Below, one piece after another: positions 46,204 through 55,923 of a stretch of 64,000 bases of DNA (position 1 is its first letter; the number at the start of each line of letters is the position of its first letter). Source of the stretch: Spirosoma sordidisoli (lineage in GTDB: Bacteria > Bacteroidota > Bacteroidia > Cytophagales > Spirosomataceae); contig NZ_SBLB01000004.1 in assembly GCF_004138325.1 (NCBI RefSeq), positions 620,001 to 684,000 of the forward strand, written 5' to 3'. The position numbers were made by a program, and so were the translations under genes. The notes under the pieces were generated by a model that did not search any database, was not told the DNA's origin, and was given only the letters and a program-made list of their open reading frames with translations.

Positions 46204-47286
46204 ATGCTAACCAGCGAAACTACGTTCTTTCTGGCTTTTGCCGCTTTTGTGCTGATCGTGATGGCACTCGACCTCGGGGTTTTTTCCCGGCAGAAAAGCC
46301 ACGTTGTCCATTTTAAAGAAGCCGCCACCTGGAGTGCCATCTGGGTCGCCTTGTCGGTCGGGTTTTATTTTCTGCTCAAAAACTACGGGTATCTCGTTCA
46401 CGGCATCACCGATATGGCGAGGTTGCAGGAAGTACAGAACCTGTATGCCGACCACGTTGATCTGGTCCCCGGCGATTTTGCAACCAGCCTGGCCCGGTTT
46501 CAGAATAACATGGCCCTCGAGTACATAACGGGCTATCTGGTCGAATACTCGCTCTCGGCCGACAACATCTTTGTCTTCATTCTGATATTCAACTCCTTCG
46601 GCGTTCGGGAACGGTACTATAAGAAGATTCTGGTTTGGGGGATTCTGGGCGCTATTGTCCTACGCTTCGTCTTCATCTTCGTGGGGGCGGCCCTGTTGCA
46701 GCGTTTCGAGTGGATCATCTACATCTTCGGCGCATTTCTGGTCTATACCGGTCTTCAGCTTTTCTTCCAGAAAGACGAGGACGAAAAAATCGAGCCCAGT
46801 AAACACCCGGTTGTTCGGTTTGCGAGCAAATACCTCAACGTGTACAAGCGCAACGTAACCGATAATTTCTTTGTCCGCCGGAAGTCGGATCAGAAACTGT
46901 TCGTTACGCCCCTCTTCATTATCGTTATTGTGGTGGCGTTTACGGACCTGATCTTCGCCGTCGACTCGATCCCGGCTATTTTCTCGATCACCAAAGATCC
47001 GTACATCGTTTTCTTCTCGAACGTGTTTGCCATCATGGGGCTGCGGTCCATGTTCTTCTTCCTGTCGAGTATCATGAGTCAGTTCCGCTTCCTGAAAGTC
47101 GGCCTGGCGGTGCTGCTGACGTTCATAGGCGTGAAAATGCTGACCGAACACTGGCTCGAAGAGCTTGGTTTTCAGCCCGTTTACTCGCTCTACATCATCA
47201 TCGCCATCCTGACCATCAGTGTGCTGGCTTCCTGGCTCATTCCAGAGAAGAAAGAGGAGGTTGAACGCGTAAAGGAAGATGCCTGA
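46204..47286 (+). CDS. TerC/Alx-family integral membrane protein
   Basis: 360 residues with about nine membrane helices. Conserved acidic positions of the family are visible in VIMALDLGVF (~22), EYITGYLVEYSLSADNIFVF (~105-120) and FTDLIFAVDSIPAIF (~245-260). TerC/Alx proteins are linked to manganese export, with tellurite resistance in some plasmids. A charged linker (KDEDEKIEPSKHP) lies mid-protein. Transcribed alone. The hairpin at 47320-47361 may be its terminator. Confidence 0.93.
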   Translation: MLTSETTFFLAFAAFVLIVMALDLGVFSRQKSHVVHFKEAATWSAIWVALSVGFYFLLKNYGYLVHGITDMARLQEVQNLYADHVDLVPGDFATSLARFQNNMALEYITGYLVEYSLSADNIFVFILIFNSFGVRERYYKKILVWGILGAIVLRFVFIFVGAALLQRFEWIIYIFGAFLVYTGLQLFFQKDEDEKIEPSKHPVVRFASKYLNVYKRNVTDNFFVRRKSDQKLFVTPLFIIVIVVAFTDLIFAVDSIPAIFSITKDPYIVFFSNVFAIMGLRSMFFFLSSIMSQFRFLKVGLAVLLTFIGVKMLTEHWLEELGFQPVYSLYIIIAILTISVLASWLIPEKKEEVERVKEDA

Positions 47287-47319
47287 CCGGGCCGGTTTTC
47301 TATTCTAGCGTTCCTATAC

Positions 47320-47361
47320 ATCGCAGGACTTATCATAGCGCGCTATGGCAAGTCCTGCGAT
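47320..47361 (+). repeat. 21-bp-arm inverted repeat between terC-like and helicase genes
   Basis: Arms 47320-47340 and 47341-47361 pair with two mismatches; the centre catagcgcgctatg is a perfect palindrome. It contains an in-frame ATG (47345) of the helicase frame. As an end-of-gene hairpin this makes the ATG at 47384 the likelier helicase start. Confidence 0.65.
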
Positions 47362-47383
47362 TGTGTTTAATCTTGTAAGGAAT

Positions 47384-50300
47384 ATGGGGCCAACCTTTCG
47401 TTCCGACATCCTGCGCGCCTACCGCCGACGCCTGACCAACCTCAGCAGCCGTAACCGATCGCTGCTGCTGACCAGTTTGCCAGCCGGTCAGTTTCTGGAC
47501 CTGCACGAAGCTAACTTTGTGCTCAACAAGCCTTCGTTCACGATCGTGGCTGAGCTGATGGCCCGAAAAGCTGCGGTGCCGGTCTGCGACGTACTCGATG
47601 CCCGGCAGGAACGGAGCAACGAAGTAAGCCGGAAACTTCGGCGTATAGATCGTACTGCCCGGTTTATCGAAGAAGAACGCGGCACCGAAGACCTGTATGT
47701 AGGCTGGCCGTTTGTACAGGGTAAGTTTGGCGATGGCACGGTTGTTCATGGCCCGCTCCTCTTCTTTCCGGTACGGATCGAACAGCGGGGTAAAGTCTGG
47801 ACGCTCGTTCGCCGGGGCGACGAAGTAGCGTTTCTGAATCCGACTTTCGCTCTGGCGTATGGTCAGTTTAACCAGATCAGGCTACCCGATGAGGTCATCG
47901 AGAAAACAGCCGACGATTTCGACCGCGACCCGCTGGTGTTTCGTACGCAGTTGTACGAATGGCTTAAAGACAGCCCGTTCGACATCCATTTCAACCAGGA
48001 CTTATTCACCGATCAGCTCCGGTTTTTCAACAAACAAACCGCCAAAACACTCGACCAGCTCGAACGCACCGGCGAGCTAAAGCTATACCCCGAAGCCGTA
48101 CTGGGCATTTTTCCGCAGGCCGGTTCGTATCTAGTTCCCGATTATGATCAGCTGATTCTGGAACAGGAGAACGGGCCACAGGATGCGGACATACCCTCGC
48201 CGTCGGCCTCTTCGCTGCTTTCCGAAAAACAGATCCATACGCCACTACCGCTCGACGCATCGCAGGAAGCGGCCCTGCGGGCCGTGAAAGCCGGGCAATC
48301 GCTGGTAGTGCAGGGGCCGCCAGGTACGGGAAAGTCGCAGTTGATTGCGAATCTGATGGCCGATGCGGCCGCGGGTGGCAAACGCGTACTGCTGGTTTGT
48401 CAGAAACGGGCCGCGCTCGATGTGGTCCAGGCGCGGTTGCAGGACGTCGGTATTGGTGCCTTTTTGGCCCTGATTCATGATTTTCAGGACGACCGCCGGG
48501 GCTTGTACGCTCAGATAGCCGGGCAGATCGAGCAGCTGGATACCTATCGACAGCAGAACAACAGCCTGAACGCCGTGCTGCTGGAACGCGACTTTGAGGT
48601 AGAGAGCCGCCGAATCGACGAAGCGGTTGCCGAACTCGGCGCGTTCAAAGAAGCCCTGTTCGACACGAGCTTGTTCGGCCTGTCGGCCAAAGAATTATAC
48701 CTGATCAGCGACACATCCGGCCCAACCACTCAGGTCGACGATGTTTATCAACAATTCCACAAAGCCAATGTGGATAACTTTGTCGAGCGACTACGTGACT
48801 TTTCAGCCTATCAGCAACGGCTGGGCACTGATCACCCCTGGGCCGATCGCCAGTCAATGGCAGACTATACCACCGCCGACCAGCCCCGAATCGATCAGAC
48901 CATCAGTCGTTGGGTACAAACCCGGACTGACGCCCACAAACTGACTACCGCCCAGCTGGGCAAACCACTAACGCTGGCCGAACTCGCCGACTGGCACGCC
49001 CACGACTGGTCACTTACGGCGCTGCTGGCACTACTCGATACGCCCGACGCTGACAGCCAGTGGCACCTGCTGCAGGCCCTACGGGTAAACCCAGCCCATC
49101 CGGCCCTGGCGATACCCGAAACGCGACTTACCGACCTCGCCGACACCTGGGCCGACGCCGACAATCCTGAAACCTCGCTGCCCGTTGCCGAGCTGCGGTC
49201 CTTTCGTGCCCTCCTTACCGATGCGCTGGCCGCCCGCCCCTCCTGGATTCGGTGGAATTGGTGGCAGCTAACCCATCCCGGCAATCGCCAGCTCGTGGCC
49301 GTAGCTGCTGCTAACCGGCTGACCCTAAGCGAAGCCGATCTGATGAAGCTGGCCACCCAGGTCGATACCCGCATCAGACTCGAAGCCGTTCGATACGAAG
49401 CCGGACCTCTATTGGCGGGTCTGCCGCTGTCTGACGGGCCCGATAGTCTGCGGCTCCTGCGCCGGGTTCGGTCTGTACTCGACCGGCTGGCCGACTTGCC
49501 GGTTCTGCGTTCGCTCCCCGAAGCCCATTGGCAAACGCATGCGCAGTTCATCAACAGCGTTACCCGTTTGCTGGCCCTGGCCCGGCAGGTCGACGCTCAA
49601 CAGATCAGCAGCCAGTCGTACCTGACCAGCACCCAGCTCGACCACATCTGGTCCGATCCAGCTCAGGCCGACAGGCTGCGGCAGTCGCTCCAGCGCGACT
49701 TTGACTACCTGCTGGAGGCCGACCGGCTACAAGCCGGTTTTTTAGAAGCCGAGCGAATTCTAGTCGACCGCCTGATGCATACCGAACCAACAGCCTGGAC
49801 CGCTACCGTTCAGAACGCGCTTTACCTGGCCTGGATCGATGCTCTTGAGCAGCAATATCCCGTGTTACGCATGGTTTCTTCGCTGCGGATGACCCAGCTG
49901 GAGCAGGCCCTGCAAACGAGCGTCCATCGCAAACAGGTACTCAGCCAGGACAATTTGCTGGTCAAGCTTCGGGAGCAGACGTATAAAAACCTGACCTTCA
50001 ACCGGCTCAACAACGTAGTTACCTACCGCGACCTGCTGCACCAGACTACCAAGAAACGGAACATATGGCCCGTCCGTAAACTAATGGAACGCTTTGCCGA
50101 CGAGGTATTCAGGCTCGTTCCGTGCTGGCTGGCCTCCCCCGAAACGGTATCGGCTGTGTTTCCGTTACGGGCAGACCTGTTCGATCTGGTGATCTTCGAC
50201 GAAGCCTCGCAGTGCTTTGCCGAACAGGGTATTCCTGCCATGGCCCGGGGCAAACAGATCGTCGTAACCGGCGACAACCAGCAGCTGCGCCCCAGCGATC

Positions 50301-51322
50301 TCTATCGGACTCGCCTGACCGACGAAGTCGACGAAGAAACCCCGGCCGAACTGGAGGTTGAATCCCTGCTCGAGCTGGCCTCTCAACAGTTGCCGCAGCT
50401 ATCGCTGACTGAACACTACCGGAGTCGTTCGCTCGATCTGATCACGTTCTCGAACACGTATTTCTACCAGGACAAACTTCAGCTTTTGCCCCATTTCGCC
50501 GACGTTAACCGCCATACGCCCGCCATACAGTATAGGAACGTAGCGGGACTATGGCAGCAAAATACCAACCTGGCCGAAGCTGAAGCGGTGCTGTCCCTTC
50601 TCGATCAGATTGCGGTTGAGCTACCCGGCCGATCGGTCGGTATCGTGACGTTCAACTACCAGCAACAGCAGCTGATCCAGGATCGGCTCGACGAACGCAT
50701 TACGGGACTTCCGCTTGCCGCGCCCCCTCCCGGTTTGTTCGTTAAGAATATAGAGAACGTTCAGGGCGATGAGCGCGATGTCATCGTTTTCTCGGTGGGA
50801 TACGCGCCTGACGAACGCGGTCGTCTGACCATGCAGTTCGGAAGCCTCAACGCGCGCGGGGGCGAAAACCGGCTCAACGTGGCCGTAACGCGGGCGCGGG
50901 AACGGGTCTATGTGGTAACGAGTCTGTGGCCGGATCAGCTCGCGGTCGAGAACGTCACCAACGAAGGTCCCCGGCTGCTGAAAGCGTACCTACATTATGC
51001 GCTTAGCGTATCGGAGGGTCGCTTCAAACCAAAGCCGCAACCTGTAACGCCAGTACCGACCAGTTTTTTACTGAAAGATAAACTGGCCGCCCAACGACCC
51101 AATTGGCAACCCGAACTGCCCTTTGCCGATCTGACAGTTAAAGTAGATCAGATCTATCGATCGCTTATATTGACTGACGATGATACGTATTACCAGCAAT
51201 CGCCCAAGCAAGCGCACGCCTATTTGCCGGTTGCTTTACAAAGCCGACACTGGCCGTTCCAACGAATCTGGAGTCGCGAGTTCTGGCGGCAGTCAATTGA
51301 CGGCAATACCCAGATCCGCTAA
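47384..51322 (+). CDS. DUF4011-type superfamily 1 helicase/ATPase
   Basis: 1312 residues from the ATG at 47384 (an ATG at 47345 lies in a hairpin). The N-terminus RAYRRRLTNLSSRNRSLLL is the DUF4011 start. SF1 (Upf1-like) motifs: Q region LDASQEAALRAV, Walker A GPPGTGKSQ (~310-318), Ia VLLVCQKRAALD, II FDEASQCF (~938), III VVTGDNQQLRP, IV EHYRSRSLDLI, V NVQGDERDVIVFSVG, VI LNVAVTRARERVYV. A ~550-residue helical insertion separates motifs Ia and II. Such proteins are large nucleic-acid translocases of unclear role; some relatives occur in defence loci, but nothing around it supports that here. Confidence 0.9.
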   Translation: MGPTFRSDILRAYRRRLTNLSSRNRSLLLTSLPAGQFLDLHEANFVLNKPSFTIVAELMARKAAVPVCDVLDARQERSNEVSRKLRRIDRTARFIEEERGTEDLYVGWPFVQGKFGDGTVVHGPLLFFPVRIEQRGKVWTLVRRGDEVAFLNPTFALAYGQFNQIRLPDEVIEKTADDFDRDPLVFRTQLYEWLKDSPFDIHFNQDLFTDQLRFFNKQTAKTLDQLERTGELKLYPEAVLGIFPQAGSYLVPDYDQLILEQENGPQDADIPSPSASSLLSEKQIHTPLPLDASQEAALRAVKAGQSLVVQGPPGTGKSQLIANLMADAAAGGKRVLLVCQKRAALDVVQARLQDVGIGAFLALIHDFQDDRRGLYAQIAGQIEQLDTYRQQNNSLNAVLLERDFEVESRRIDEAVAELGAFKEALFDTSLFGLSAKELYLISDTSGPTTQVDDVYQQFHKANVDNFVERLRDFSAYQQRLGTDHPWADRQSMADYTTADQPRIDQTISRWVQTRTDAHKLTTAQLGKPLTLAELADWHAHDWSLTALLALLDTPDADSQWHLLQALRVNPAHPALAIPETRLTDLADTWADADNPETSLPVAELRSFRALLTDALAARPSWIRWNWWQLTHPGNRQLVAVAAANRLTLSEADLMKLATQVDTRIRLEAVRYEAGPLLAGLPLSDGPDSLRLLRRVRSVLDRLADLPVLRSLPEAHWQTHAQFINSVTRLLALARQVDAQQISSQSYLTSTQLDHIWSDPAQADRLRQSLQRDFDYLLEADRLQAGFLEAERILVDRLMHTEPTAWTATVQNALYLAWIDALEQQYPVLRMVSSLRMTQLEQALQTSVHRKQVLSQDNLLVKLREQTYKNLTFNRLNNVVTYRDLLHQTTKKRNIWPVRKLMERFADEVFRLVPCWLASPETVSAVFPLRADLFDLVIFDEASQCFAEQGIPAMARGKQIVVTGDNQQLRPSDLYRTRLTDEVDEETPAELEVESLLELASQQLPQLSLTEHYRSRSLDLITFSNTYFYQDKLQLLPHFADVNRHTPAIQYRNVAGLWQQNTNLAEAEAVLSLLDQIAVELPGRSVGIVTFNYQQQQLIQDRLDERITGLPLAAPPPGLFVKNIENVQGDERDVIVFSVGYAPDERGRLTMQFGSLNARGGENRLNVAVTRARERVYVVTSLWPDQLAVENVTNEGPRLLKAYLHYALSVSEGRFKPKPQPVTPVPTSFLLKDKLAAQRPNWQPELPFADLTVKVDQIYRSLILTDDDTYYQQSPKQAHAYLPVALQSRHWPFQRIWSREFWRQSIDGNTQIR

Positions 51323-51464
51323 CGGCAGACCGTCTTTTTTGTCGTATAGCACTGGCCGTCAGCCGTATTAATTATACTGATGCCGGCTAACTATTTGGTG
51401 GGTTTCGCGTTACATAGTACTGAGTATTCCCCTGATTCGTGTTTGTTCTGTCAATACGACCTCG

Positions 51465-52118
51465 ATGCTATCAATCGAAACTCCTTCTGCCGACTCGTCT
51501 GGAACCCTCCATGCTCTATGGGAAGGGGTTCGCCGTCGCGATTACCAGAGCCTGACCAATCTATACCGGCACCTGTATTCAGATCTGCTTCGCTTCGGTC
51601 AGCGGTTTGGTCACAACGCCGACACGACTAAAGACGCGATCAACCAGATTTTTCTGGAAATCTGGGAGCGCGCTGATACCCTGATGCCGGTCGATAACGT
51701 TCGTTCGTATCTGATTACTTATTTGCGTCGCAAACTGCTGCGTGTGTTTGAACAAACGAGCCGGTTTACACCCATCGACAATCAGGAAGAGTCTTCTGAA
51801 CAGTCGTATGAAGACATTCTTATTCATGCCCAGCAGGAAGAGCAGATCCGCAGCCGACTCCGGACTGCCCTGGCTCAGCTTACGCCCCGCCAGAAAGAGC
51901 TGATCGAGATGCGCTTTTTCAGGGGAATGTCAAACGAACAGATTTGTCAAGAAACCGGTATGCACATCAATACGGTTTATAACACCCTCTCATCGGCCCT
52001 GAAAACACTTCGGCAAACGCTGAGTCAGGCCGAGTATCATAACCTTCTGAGCGCCTGGCCACTTTGGTTACCGGTCTTGCTACAGGCCTCGGATAGACTG
52101 GCTGTACAAATAAATTAG
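51465..52118 (+). CDS. ECF-family RNA polymerase sigma factor
   Basis: 217 residues. Region 2 is DYQSLTNLYRHLYSDLLRFGQRFG...TKDAINQIFLEIWER; region 4 is LAQLTPRQKELIEMRFFRGMSNEQICQETGMHINTVYNTLSSALKTLR, a helix-turn-helix. A ~30-residue hydrophobic tail (LLSAWPLWLPVLLQASDRL) extends past region 4. With the downstream FecR and STN-TonB receptor it forms a cell-surface signalling set. It probably directs transcription of the receptor operon when the receptor is occupied. Confidence 0.92.
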   Translation: MLSIETPSADSSGTLHALWEGVRRRDYQSLTNLYRHLYSDLLRFGQRFGHNADTTKDAINQIFLEIWERADTLMPVDNVRSYLITYLRRKLLRVFEQTSRFTPIDNQEESSEQSYEDILIHAQQEEQIRSRLRTALAQLTPRQKELIEMRFFRGMSNEQICQETGMHINTVYNTLSSALKTLRQTLSQAEYHNLLSAWPLWLPVLLQASDRLAVQIN

Positions 52119-52222
52119 CAATCGTCTGTGAGATTGGCCGACCAGGCTGCACTATACAAAAACACGTCATCAACAAACCAGCAATCAGATAGCACCACCT
52201 ATACGTGCTGTACCAATACCCC

Positions 52223-53233
52223 ATGAAGTATGATACCTACACCGCCGACGACTTCCTGCTCGATGATCAGTTTCTGGCCTACTGTCGCGGAAACGATCAG
52301 GAAGCGGTCTTGTTCTGGGAGCAATGGCAACAGGCCAACCCGCCGAACCTGGCTGCTTTCCGGGAAGCCGAGCGGATGTATGGTATCCTGAGTGGCCAAC
52401 AACCCCGACTGGACAACTCATTACAGGAACTGGAAGCACTGATCCAGCAACAACCGACGCCAACCGCAGCGCCAGCGCCGGTTCTACCAATGCACAAACC
52501 GGTATTGAGGACGGGGTGGTGGACGGTAGCGGCATCGGTAGCCGCCCTGGTGCTGGCCGGCTGGGCGGGGTACTGGTTCTGGCAGCAACAGTACGTAACG
52601 GAAGTGACCGCTTATAACGAACGCCGGACCATAACCCTGCCCGACGGTTCAACCGTAGCGCTCAACAGCCACTCAAGCGTTCGTTACCAGCGCAGCAGCT
52701 TCACCGAATCGGCTCGAACCATTGAACTGACGGGAGAAGGCTTTTTCGACGTTACCCATACCGCCACGCATACACCGTTTACCGTTCGCACCAATGGGCC
52801 TTTTGATGTGCAGGTGCTGGGTACAACCTTTTCCGTACAGAATCGTCCCCATCAGCAACGGGTTGTGCTGAATACGGGGCAGGTGCGGGTCAGTTTTCAC
52901 GATGCACAGCCAGCCGTAACGCTCCAGCCGGGCCAACTGGTAGAAACCAGCGCATCTGACCCCCAACCGCGCCAGCGAACCGTGCGTCCTACCCTTTACA
53001 ACGCCTGGATTCGCAATCAACTGGTATTTGAAAATGCCAGCCTGATTGAGGTGGTATGGACACTTAAGGAGCAGTTTGGGATTCCGGTCAGGCTGGCGAA
53101 TACGGTATCGGGCAATCAGACCGTAACCGGTGTCTTACCCATCAGCGACCCGGAAACGGTTCTGCGGGCCATAGCGGAACTGAGTCAATTAAGCCTTACA
53201 AAAACAGACCATGGTTTCGTTCTGAGTCCTTAA
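52223..53233 (+). CDS. FecR-type anti-sigma factor
   Basis: 336 residues from the ATG at 52223; an upstream GTG in frame adds six residues without support. The cytoplasmic N-terminus (ADDFLLDDQFLAYCRGND, the sigma-binding part), one membrane helix (~99-120, VAASVAALVLAGWAGYWFW) and a periplasmic FecR domain (TLPDGSTVALNSHSSVRY, GEGFFDVTHTATHTPFTVRT, VLGTTFSV) are followed by a DUF4974 STN-like end (LVFENASLIEVVWTLKEQFG). It transmits the receptor signal to the upstream sigma factor. 14 bp separate it from the receptor gene. Confidence 0.93.
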   Translation: MKYDTYTADDFLLDDQFLAYCRGNDQEAVLFWEQWQQANPPNLAAFREAERMYGILSGQQPRLDNSLQELEALIQQQPTPTAAPAPVLPMHKPVLRTGWWTVAASVAALVLAGWAGYWFWQQQYVTEVTAYNERRTITLPDGSTVALNSHSSVRYQRSSFTESARTIELTGEGFFDVTHTATHTPFTVRTNGPFDVQVLGTTFSVQNRPHQQRVVLNTGQVRVSFHDAQPAVTLQPGQLVETSASDPQPRQRTVRPTLYNAWIRNQLVFENASLIEVVWTLKEQFGIPVRLANTVSGNQTVTGVLPISDPETVLRAIAELSQLSLTKTDHGFVLSP

Positions 53234-53247
53234 CCCACCAGAGGCTT

Positions 53248-55923
53248 ATGCGGTACAGACCATTACATGCCGGTAGTTGTCTCATCTATACCCATCGTTT
53301 GTTGGCCGGTCTGCTTTTTATGGTCAGCACGGCGCTTGGGCAATCTCGCCTGTCGCTCCAGGAAGGTTTGCAGAAGCTTAACCAGAAGCGAGGGCTTTAT
53401 TTCCTGTACGATCCGGCGGTTATCAACGGCCGCTCAGCTAGCGTACCCACCGATTGGTCGTTGCCCACCGAGCCGTTACTTACCCAACTGCTACGCGGCA
53501 CTCAGCTGTCGTTTCGTAAGGTCGGCGATTGCTACCTGATCGAAGCTGCAACGGCACCAGCCCCCCCTCCTCCTCCCGTCAGTCGGGCCAGTCAACCAAC
53601 CCGGCGGTATACCATCAGTGGCTACGTAAAAGAGCAGAACAGCGGTGAACAGCTGGCCGGGGCCATGGTTTATGTAGTCGGTAAAGTGGCTACCACGACC
53701 AATGCCTACGGGTATTTTGCGCTGTCGCTTCCAGCGAGCGACGATGTGGAGCTGCTTGTTTCCCTGGTTGGGTACCAGCGGGTCTATGAGCGTATTCGGC
53801 TCGACCGCAACCAGTCAATCAACATATTACTGCCTAATAACGATCAGCTCGACGAGGTAGTGCTGGTGGCCGATGCGTCTGAACGGGCCGGAGCCAGTCC
53901 ACAAACCAGCCAGCATAGCATGCCCGTAGCTACGCTGAACGAGTTGCCGGCCGTGCTCGGCGAAAAGGATGTACTCAAAACGCTGCAACTACTACCGGGC
54001 GTACAGAAAGGTCTCGACGGGCAGGCAGGCTTGCACGTGCGCGGGGGCGGGGGCGACCAGAACCTGCTGATTCTGGACGATGCTCCGGTGTATAATGCCA
54101 ATCATCTGTTCGGCTTTTTCTCGGTCTTTAACGTCGATGCCCTGAAGAACACCACCATGCAGAAAGGAGGCTTTTCGGCCCGCTACGGCGGCCGACTATC
54201 CTCTGTTGTGGATATGACCATGCGCGATGGTAATCGACAAACCCACCATGGCGAAATAGGTACGGGGCTGGTAACCTCCCGGTTGCTGCTCGAAGGGCCG
54301 CTGATCAAAAACAAAGCGTCTTTTTTGCTGACCGCGCGCCGAACTAACTTCCCCTCCGCCCTGGGCAACTTTGTAGTCGGTCTGCTCGATAACTTCACCG
54401 GAACCGACTGGAAAGCCAACTTTTACGACCTCAACATGAAAGTAAACGCCGATCTGGATCGCCGGAATCAACTGTACCTGAGCAGCTATTTCGGTCGCGA
54501 CTTCTTCGGCGGGGGCGACAGCCTCGATCAGAACCGGCGTTGGGAAAATGGTATTCGCTGGGGAAACGCCACGGGTACCCTCCGCTGGAACCACCTGTTC
54601 AGCGAGCGTTTGTTCTCGAACCTATCGCTCATCTATAGCAACTACTATTTTTCGAGCCATACCCGGTTCATACCGACCAGCCCCGATGGCGTAGCTCAAA
54701 CCTGGCGCTCGTTCGATGGGCTAACCGACTACTCGGCTAAATATGACCTGGATTATTTTCCCCGGCTACATCATCAGATTCGGGCAGGAGTAATACTGAC
54801 CAGGCGCACCTTCCGGCTCAATGGATACGAATTGCTTAACGCCATTACCCCTGGCCAACAGACATCGGTAGAACATAACCAATCCCAGGAAACCTCTGTT
54901 TATGCCGAAGACGAATGGACCACAAACAACAGGCTCACCTTAAAAGCGGGCGGGCGGGTTACGCGTTACCGCGTACAGGGTCAGTCGTTTTTCCGGGCAG
55001 AACCCCGCCTGTCAATCACAGTCCGGCTGACCGATAAGACCGCTCTGCGGAGTTCATACGCGGAGATGAATCAGTTTGTTCATCAGCTAACCAACACCGG
55101 GCAGGGCCTGCCTACCGATTTGTGGGTTCCTGCCACGGATCGGGTTCGTCCGCAACAGGCTCGGCAGTTTGTTCTGGCAGCGGTACACGATCTGACCCCG
55201 AAATGGCAGCTCAGCCTGGAGGTATATCAGAAGCAGATGCAGCACATCATTGGCTACCACCCGAATGCCGACTTTATTGGCATCACCAACACCCAGGATG
55301 CAGCCAATATACAGTGGGAGCGCAACGTAACTACAGGCAATGGGAGTGCATCGGGCGTGGAGCTGATGCTCCAGCGCAAAGTAGGCCGCCTGTCGGGCTG
55401 GCTGGCCTATACCTGGGCTATAACCCGCTGGCGGTTCGACGAGTTGAATAACGGACAGCCGTTTTATCCGAATCATGACCGGCGACACACCCTTTCCTGG
55501 GTAGGCACGTATGCCATCAGATCAACGCTGAAACTGTCGGCCAACTGGATGTTCAGCTCGGGTAATCCGCAATCACTTCCGGTTTCGGGCATTCCGAGTT
55601 TCGGGCATCTGGGGCTGGGTAAACCCAACGACCTGAATACACCTTCGGAGCAGCTATTCGGTACCGAAGGGCCGCTGGTACAGGTTCGCCGATCGTTCAA
55701 TACCTTCAGGGCAGAACCGTTTCATCGGCTCGATCTTACGCTGCAAAAATCATACGTAGCCCGGCGGCTCACCCATCTGGTCGAACTTGGTATCGTCAAT
55801 GCGTACGGACGCAGAAACCCCCTCTACTATGACCTGCATCTGGAAGAGAACAACCAGCTGACGCTGAAGCGCATATCTTTGTTTACCTTTATTCCATCGG
55901 TAAACTATACACTGCGTTTCTGA
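53248..55923 (+). CDS. STN-domain TonB-dependent outer-membrane receptor
   Basis: 891 residues. Signal peptide, then a secretin/TonB N-terminal (STN) domain (~32-105, LSLQEGLQKLNQKRGLYFLYDP), a Pro-rich hinge (PAPPPPPVSR), a carboxypeptidase-like beta-sandwich (~125-210, ISGYVKEQNSGEQLAGAMVYV), a plug (LPAVLGEKDVLKTLQLLPGVQKG, GLHVRGGGGDQNLLILDDAPVYN) and a 22-strand barrel ending ...SVNYTLRF. The STN domain marks it as a signalling receptor for the FecR/sigma pair upstream. No SusD follows; a DUF4249 lipoprotein does. Ligand unknown. Confidence 0.93.
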   Translation: MRYRPLHAGSCLIYTHRLLAGLLFMVSTALGQSRLSLQEGLQKLNQKRGLYFLYDPAVINGRSASVPTDWSLPTEPLLTQLLRGTQLSFRKVGDCYLIEAATAPAPPPPPVSRASQPTRRYTISGYVKEQNSGEQLAGAMVYVVGKVATTTNAYGYFALSLPASDDVELLVSLVGYQRVYERIRLDRNQSINILLPNNDQLDEVVLVADASERAGASPQTSQHSMPVATLNELPAVLGEKDVLKTLQLLPGVQKGLDGQAGLHVRGGGGDQNLLILDDAPVYNANHLFGFFSVFNVDALKNTTMQKGGFSARYGGRLSSVVDMTMRDGNRQTHHGEIGTGLVTSRLLLEGPLIKNKASFLLTARRTNFPSALGNFVVGLLDNFTGTDWKANFYDLNMKVNADLDRRNQLYLSSYFGRDFFGGGDSLDQNRRWENGIRWGNATGTLRWNHLFSERLFSNLSLIYSNYYFSSHTRFIPTSPDGVAQTWRSFDGLTDYSAKYDLDYFPRLHHQIRAGVILTRRTFRLNGYELLNAITPGQQTSVEHNQSQETSVYAEDEWTTNNRLTLKAGGRVTRYRVQGQSFFRAEPRLSITVRLTDKTALRSSYAEMNQFVHQLTNTGQGLPTDLWVPATDRVRPQQARQFVLAAVHDLTPKWQLSLEVYQKQMQHIIGYHPNADFIGITNTQDAANIQWERNVTTGNGSASGVELMLQRKVGRLSGWLAYTWAITRWRFDELNNGQPFYPNHDRRHTLSWVGTYAIRSTLKLSANWMFSSGNPQSLPVSGIPSFGHLGLGKPNDLNTPSEQLFGTEGPLVQVRRSFNTFRAEPFHRLDLTLQKSYVARRLTHLVELGIVNAYGRRNPLYYDLHLEENNQLTLKRISLFTFIPSVNYTLRF

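Noticed and set aside
47384-51322. Helicase as part of a known defence system
   Set aside because: Neighbours are a TerC protein and a sigma/receptor operon; no nuclease, methylase or other defence partner is adjacent.
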